Below, in pieces: positions 60,853-64,000 of a stretch of 64,000 nucleotides of DNA (positions are counted from its first letter, which is position 1; every line of letters begins with the position of its first letter). This DNA comes from Adiantum capillus-veneris (taxonomy: Eukaryota; Streptophyta; Polypodiopsida; Polypodiales; Pteridaceae), in NCBI GenBank assembly GCA_014529385.2, contig CM043954.1, positions 93,607,247 to 93,671,246 of the forward strand, given 5' to 3'. The notes under the pieces are model-generated. The model was not told the origin of the DNA. It worked only from the letters and a program-made list of their open reading frames with translations, and did no database searches. The position numbers and the translations under genes were made by a program.

Positions 60853-61847
60853 GAGAGGATGGTCGAGTACATCCAGTGGCTTTTCATTCCCGCAAGTTCT
60901 CAGCTGCAGATATCAATTATGAAATCCATGACAAAGAGCTCTTAGCAATCATCGACTCCTTTGACACTTGGCGTCACCTACTTGAAGGAGCTCCTCATAA
61001 GATCACTGTCTATACAGATCACAAGAATTTGCAATACTTCATGACATCCCCCGTCTTGAATCGTCGCCAAGCCAGGTGGAGTGATATCCTATCAAGGTTT
61101 GATTTTCTTATCTCTTATAGACCTGCTGGCTGTCAACAAGCAAAGCCAGATGCCTTATCAAGAAGATCCTACCTTGCACCTAGAGAAGACGAGGCAGCAT
61201 TTGATCAACAAGAGTCGGTGATTTTGAAACCTGAGCAGCTTAAGCTAAACGCCACCATGAGCCAGGCTCCTGAAGATTCTACCTTTCTTTCTAAGGTGAA
61301 AACGCAAATTACCAAAGACCCACTTGCTCAGAATATTAGACAACAACTACAAGGACAAGAGGTTAATGAGGACTTTCAAGAAATTGATGGACTAATTTAC
61401 TATAAGAGTCTTCTCTATATTCTGCCAAGACCAACACGCTTGGAGGTACTTCAGCAACGGCACGATCTTCCATCAGCAGCAGGACATTTTGGGGTTAATA
61501 AGACAATTGAGCTTCTTTCGCGTAACTTCTGGTGGCCTCAAATGTGGAAGCTTGTCAAGGAGTATGTAGGCACTTGTGACACTTGCAATAGATCAAAGGC
61601 CCCTCGTCACTGTCCTCATGGGTTACTCCATCCCTTGCCCATTCCAACCAAACCATGGTCATCCATCTCCATGGATTTCATTGTAGAGCTACCCTTGTCA
61701 CAAGGATTTGACTCCATTTTAGTATCGTGGATCGGTTTACAAAAATGGCACACTTCATTCCAACCTCTAAAACCATCACCAATGAAGGTACGGCCTAACT
61801 CTTTCTACAACATATCCATCGTTATCACGGATTACCGGATGACATAG
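60853..61847 (+). pseudogene. Gypsy RNase H and integrase N-terminal part
   Basis: A 323-codon open frame (from 60876) holds FHSRKFSAADINYEIHDKEL, TVYTDHKNLQYFMTSPVLNR and QAKPDALSRRS (RNase H end). The integrase zinc finger follows, with H-GHFGVNKTIELLSRNFWWP and CDTCNRSKAP, then PTKPWSSISMDFIVELPLSQ with the first catalytic D. The frame shifts near 61735. Confidence 0.9.
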
Positions 61848-62751
61848 TTTTTGATCGAGGCCCACAATTCATCTCTAGCTTTTGCAAAAGCTTATTCAAG
61901 CTACTCGGAGTACAAATCAACCTCTGCTCAGCCAATCACACACAAAGTGATGGACAAACATAGAGAGTAAATCAAGTTTTGGAATAGTATCTCCGCTGTA
62001 CTATCAATTATCGCCAGGATAATTGGGTCGAGCTCCTACCACTAGCAGAATTCTCCTATAATAACAATTTTCATGCCTCCACCCGTCACACTCCATTCTT
62101 TGCTAATTATGGTCAACATCCCAAATAGGATATCCACAGACACTATCAAGTCAAGAATCCAGCTGCTATTCATCTTACAGAACAATTATCTGCAATTCAC
62201 AAAGAACTTACGATTCATATCAAAGAAGCTCACTCCAAGTATAGGGAAAGTGCAGATCTCCATCGTATGTAGCATCCAAAATACAACGAAGGGGATAAAG
62301 TGTGGCTCCTCCGACGTGATCTGCGTTCATCTCATCCCTGTCAAAAGCTTGATATCGAAGGCTTGGCCCGTTTAGAATTATCCGTCAAGTCAATCCAGTC
62401 ACCTATCGACTCCGATTGCCCTCATCCATGAAAATCCATCCGGTCTTTCACGTCTCAGTCCTAGAACCTTGTCACACATCTAAGATCCCAGGAAGAGCCC
62501 TACAACCACCTCCTCCGATTGAGATTCAAGGACATGGCGAATATGAGGTCAAGAAAGTCCTAGATTCTCGAGTTTGGCGTGGCAGGTTACAATACTTGGT
62601 GCATTGGAAAGGCTATGATGTTAGTGAACGAATCTCGGAACTAGCACACAATCTACAACATGCATCTCTCAAAGTCCAAGAGTTCCATCAACAACATCCA
62701 TGGAAGCCCGACTCAAGGAACACCACACCTCCTCGTGGAACTCGTCGCTAA
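61848..62751 (+). pseudogene. Gypsy integrase C-terminal part and chromodomain
   Basis: Broken frames give FDRGPQFISSFCKSLFKLLG (about 61850) and NHTQSDGQT-like sequence, [18 protein letters not shown] (62060), YNEGDKVWLLRRDL (about 62283) and the open frame 62416-62751. This last part reads HPVFHVSVLEPCH, then a chromodomain GEYEVKKVLDSRVWRGRLQY LVHWKGYDVSERISELAHNL. A chromodomain at the integrase end is thought to steer insertion to marked chromatin. The form 'RGRLQYLVHWKGY' resembles chromoviruses known best from fungi, animals and some non-seed plants. Confidence 0.88.
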
Positions 62752-62763
62752 AGGAGGGGATAA
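62749..62763 (+). other. Polypurine tract of the chromodomain Gypsy
   Basis: aaaggaggggataa directly precedes tgtcatgg, the LTR start, right after the stop of the integrase frame. Confidence 0.85.
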
Positions 62764-62814
62764 TGTCATGGATGCTTGAGAGTCGCTCGTTGCCTGCTCG
62801 TTGCCTGCATCATA

Positions 62815-63075
62815 GCTAGAAGGCTCTAGAAGAATCTAGAAGGATCTAGAAACATGAAGAAGATTCCGGAAGAATCTAGAAGTTTCTGGAAAGCTCTAGA
62901 AAGTTGAAGAAGGATCTAGAAGGCTCTACAAGAATCTAGAAGGATCAAGAAGTTTCTAGAAGCTTGGAGAAGATTCCGGAAGAATCTAGAAGTTTCTGGA
63001 AAGCTCTAGAAAGTTGAAGAAGGATCCAGAAGGTTCTACAAGAACTAGAAAGATCAAGAGGTTCTAGAAGATTTC
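62815..63075 (+). promoter_or_regulatory. Array of five perfect three-box heat-shock elements
   Basis: GAAnnTTCnnGAA occurs without mismatch at 62859-62871, 62879-62891, 62949-62961, 62969-62981 and 62989-63001. Several imperfect copies lie around them (for example ttctagaagattt at 63062). The array contains an internal 110-bp direct repeat (about 62831 and 62941). This is the binding consensus of heat-shock factors and sits 136-278 bp upstream of the TATA box. Confidence 0.8.
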
Positions 63076-63136
63076 GACCTCCTCAAGAAGAACCTAGAAA
63101 GTCCTAACCTCCTCAAGTAACCTCCTCAAGCACTAG

Positions 63137-63145
63137 TATAAATAG
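63137..63145 (+). promoter_or_regulatory. TATA box of the LTR promoter
   Basis: tataaatag in the middle of the LTR, downstream of the heat-shock-element array and about 275 bp before the LTR end. Confidence 0.7.
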
Positions 63146-63412
63146 GGGTCTTGGGCCACAAGCCCCTCAATCTTGCCATTACCAGTTGTGAGGCTCCTAT
63201 GAGGAAATCCCTCTTCTAGTTCTTATGTTCAAGTCTTGTCCTTGCAATCAAGCCTTGTCTTGTACTCAAGTCATGTAATCCAAGTCTTGTATCTAGCTCT
63301 CTTAATAAAGTATTAAGTCTCATAATCAATATTAAGCTTATCATCAAGTCCAAGTTCTTGTACATTGTGAGCGCCTCCTCTTGCTCTTTTCGCTCTATAC
63401 GCGCTCATAACA

Positions 63413-64000
63413 TTATGCAGGTTAGTAGTGGGGCATGTACGCACCTCAGAGGGTTTATCCACACCGGTTCACTCCACTATTGGGGTGAAGCAAGGCTGCC
63501 CGCTCTCTCCTACTGTATTTGGTATGTATGTGGATGAGGTTTCTGACTACATTGAGAGAGATGGTGATAAAGGTGCATAGCTGGTAGGGACCTGGATTCC
63601 ACTATTGTTATATGCTGATCATATTGTGTTGATCTCCAACTCTTCGGAGGGGATGCAACGTCACTTGGATGCTTTGCATAGGTTTGCCCAGGAAAGTGGT
63701 TTGTCTGTCAACCTTGGTAAAACCAAGGTCATGGTATTTAATACCACCCCACAGTGGATCAAGAGGTCAGCACCCGCATTCACATACGGCCAGGAGATAG
63801 TGGAGTATACAGATGCTTACACTTACCTTGGAGTGGTTTTTAGTGGGCCAGCATTTTCATTGAGAAGGGCAGCAGAGACTAGATTGACCAGAGCCCATGC
63901 AGCATTAGGTAGATTGGTAAGAATGTGTTCATAGGTTCAGTTTCAGGAGCCTCGGACGAAGCTTTGACTCTTTGGCACTTTGGTGGCTTCTGCATTGCTT
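63413..64000 (+). pseudogene. LINE 2 continued: RT palm to C-terminal part, runs off the window
   Basis: Resumes with SGACTHLRGFIHTGSL-like sequence and then TIGVKQGCPLSPTVFGMYVD (about 63476) and LLYADHIVLISNSSEGMQRH. Here the second aspartate of the YADD box is H, which would abolish polymerase activity. SVNLGKTKVMVF and AYTYLGVVFSGPAFSLRRAA follow, then VQFQEPRTKL after a TAG. About 200 bp between LINE 1-equivalent positions 54570 and 54772 are absent at the Gypsy junction. Confidence 0.87.

Larger units (their letters stand above)
62764..63412 (+). mobile_element. 3' LTR of the chromodomain Gypsy, with heat-shock-element array
   Basis: Starts TGTCATGG after the PPT and ends ...gctcataaca, giving TG...CA and 649 bp. 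LINE 2 sequence resumes directly after it. The U3 region holds the GAAnnTTC-rich array (62815-63075) and a TATA box (63137). The 5' LTR is not visible. Confidence 0.8.

Noticed and set aside
62815-63075. CRISPR-like array in the GAA/TTC-rich LTR segment
   Set aside because: The repeats are short degenerate heat-shock boxes without unique spacers, in a plant LTR.

Overview
This is a stretch of a large, repeat-rich plant nuclear genome. There is one clear host gene, an LRR receptor kinase with at least twelve exons on the minus strand (48944-52260, 5' end outside the visible region). Almost everything else is retroelement sequence, often nested, together with long (AC)n and (CT)n microsatellites. 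Plant origin rests on the receptor-kinase family, Copia elements with initiator-tRNA-Met primer sites, and Ty3/Gypsy elements with plant-type integrases. An apparently endonuclease-less Penelope-like element and a chromodomain Gypsy of unusual type would fit a fern or other non-seed plant, but this is inference and I cannot name a species.

Layout. 1-12.4 kb: head-to-tail units, each ending in an (AC)n tract; two of them flank a decayed Penelope-like reverse transcriptase (5.3-8.1 kb). 12.4-16.4 kb: gene-poor DNA with (CT)n/(GA)n tracts and the 3' end of an LTR element. 16.9-36.8 kb: a three-level nest. An old plus-strand Copia (16.9-21.16 kb, resuming at about 36.19 kb with its 3' LTR from 36.33 kb) is split by a minus-strand Ty3/Gypsy element (about 21.17-36.16 kb). 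That Gypsy element is itself split in its integrase by a young minus-strand Copia (26185-30758: 192-bp LTRs, PBS, PPT and a perfect 5-bp target duplication). The old Copia also carries a TIR-bounded insert and a 207-bp tandem duplication. The Gypsy element has a long extra ORF between integrase and 3' LTR.

39.2-47.5 kb: a plus-strand chromovirus-like Gypsy with two long LTRs. 47.5-48.2 kb: a degraded minus-strand Gypsy pol. 48.25-48.9 kb: a satellite-like tandem repeat of about 160 bp just beyond the stop codon of the receptor kinase. 48.9-52.3 kb: the receptor-kinase exons, in frame throughout. Directly upstream of its first visible exon, within an intron, lies a (CT)n tract followed by a near-full-length LINE (52.3-56.57 kb), a second (CT)n tract, and a second 5'-truncated LINE (from 56.63 kb, running off the end). 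The second LINE is interrupted by a chromodomain Gypsy (about 58.6-63.41 kb) whose LTR carries five perfect three-box heat-shock elements upstream of its TATA box.

Most element genes are broken by stops and frameshifts, so the functional content is the receptor kinase plus the regulatory potential of the LTRs. The main leads are the Penelope-like array with its (AC)n junctions and covarying hairpins, the heat-shock-element LTR, the LINEs bounded by (CT)n tracts, and the extra Gypsy ORF.
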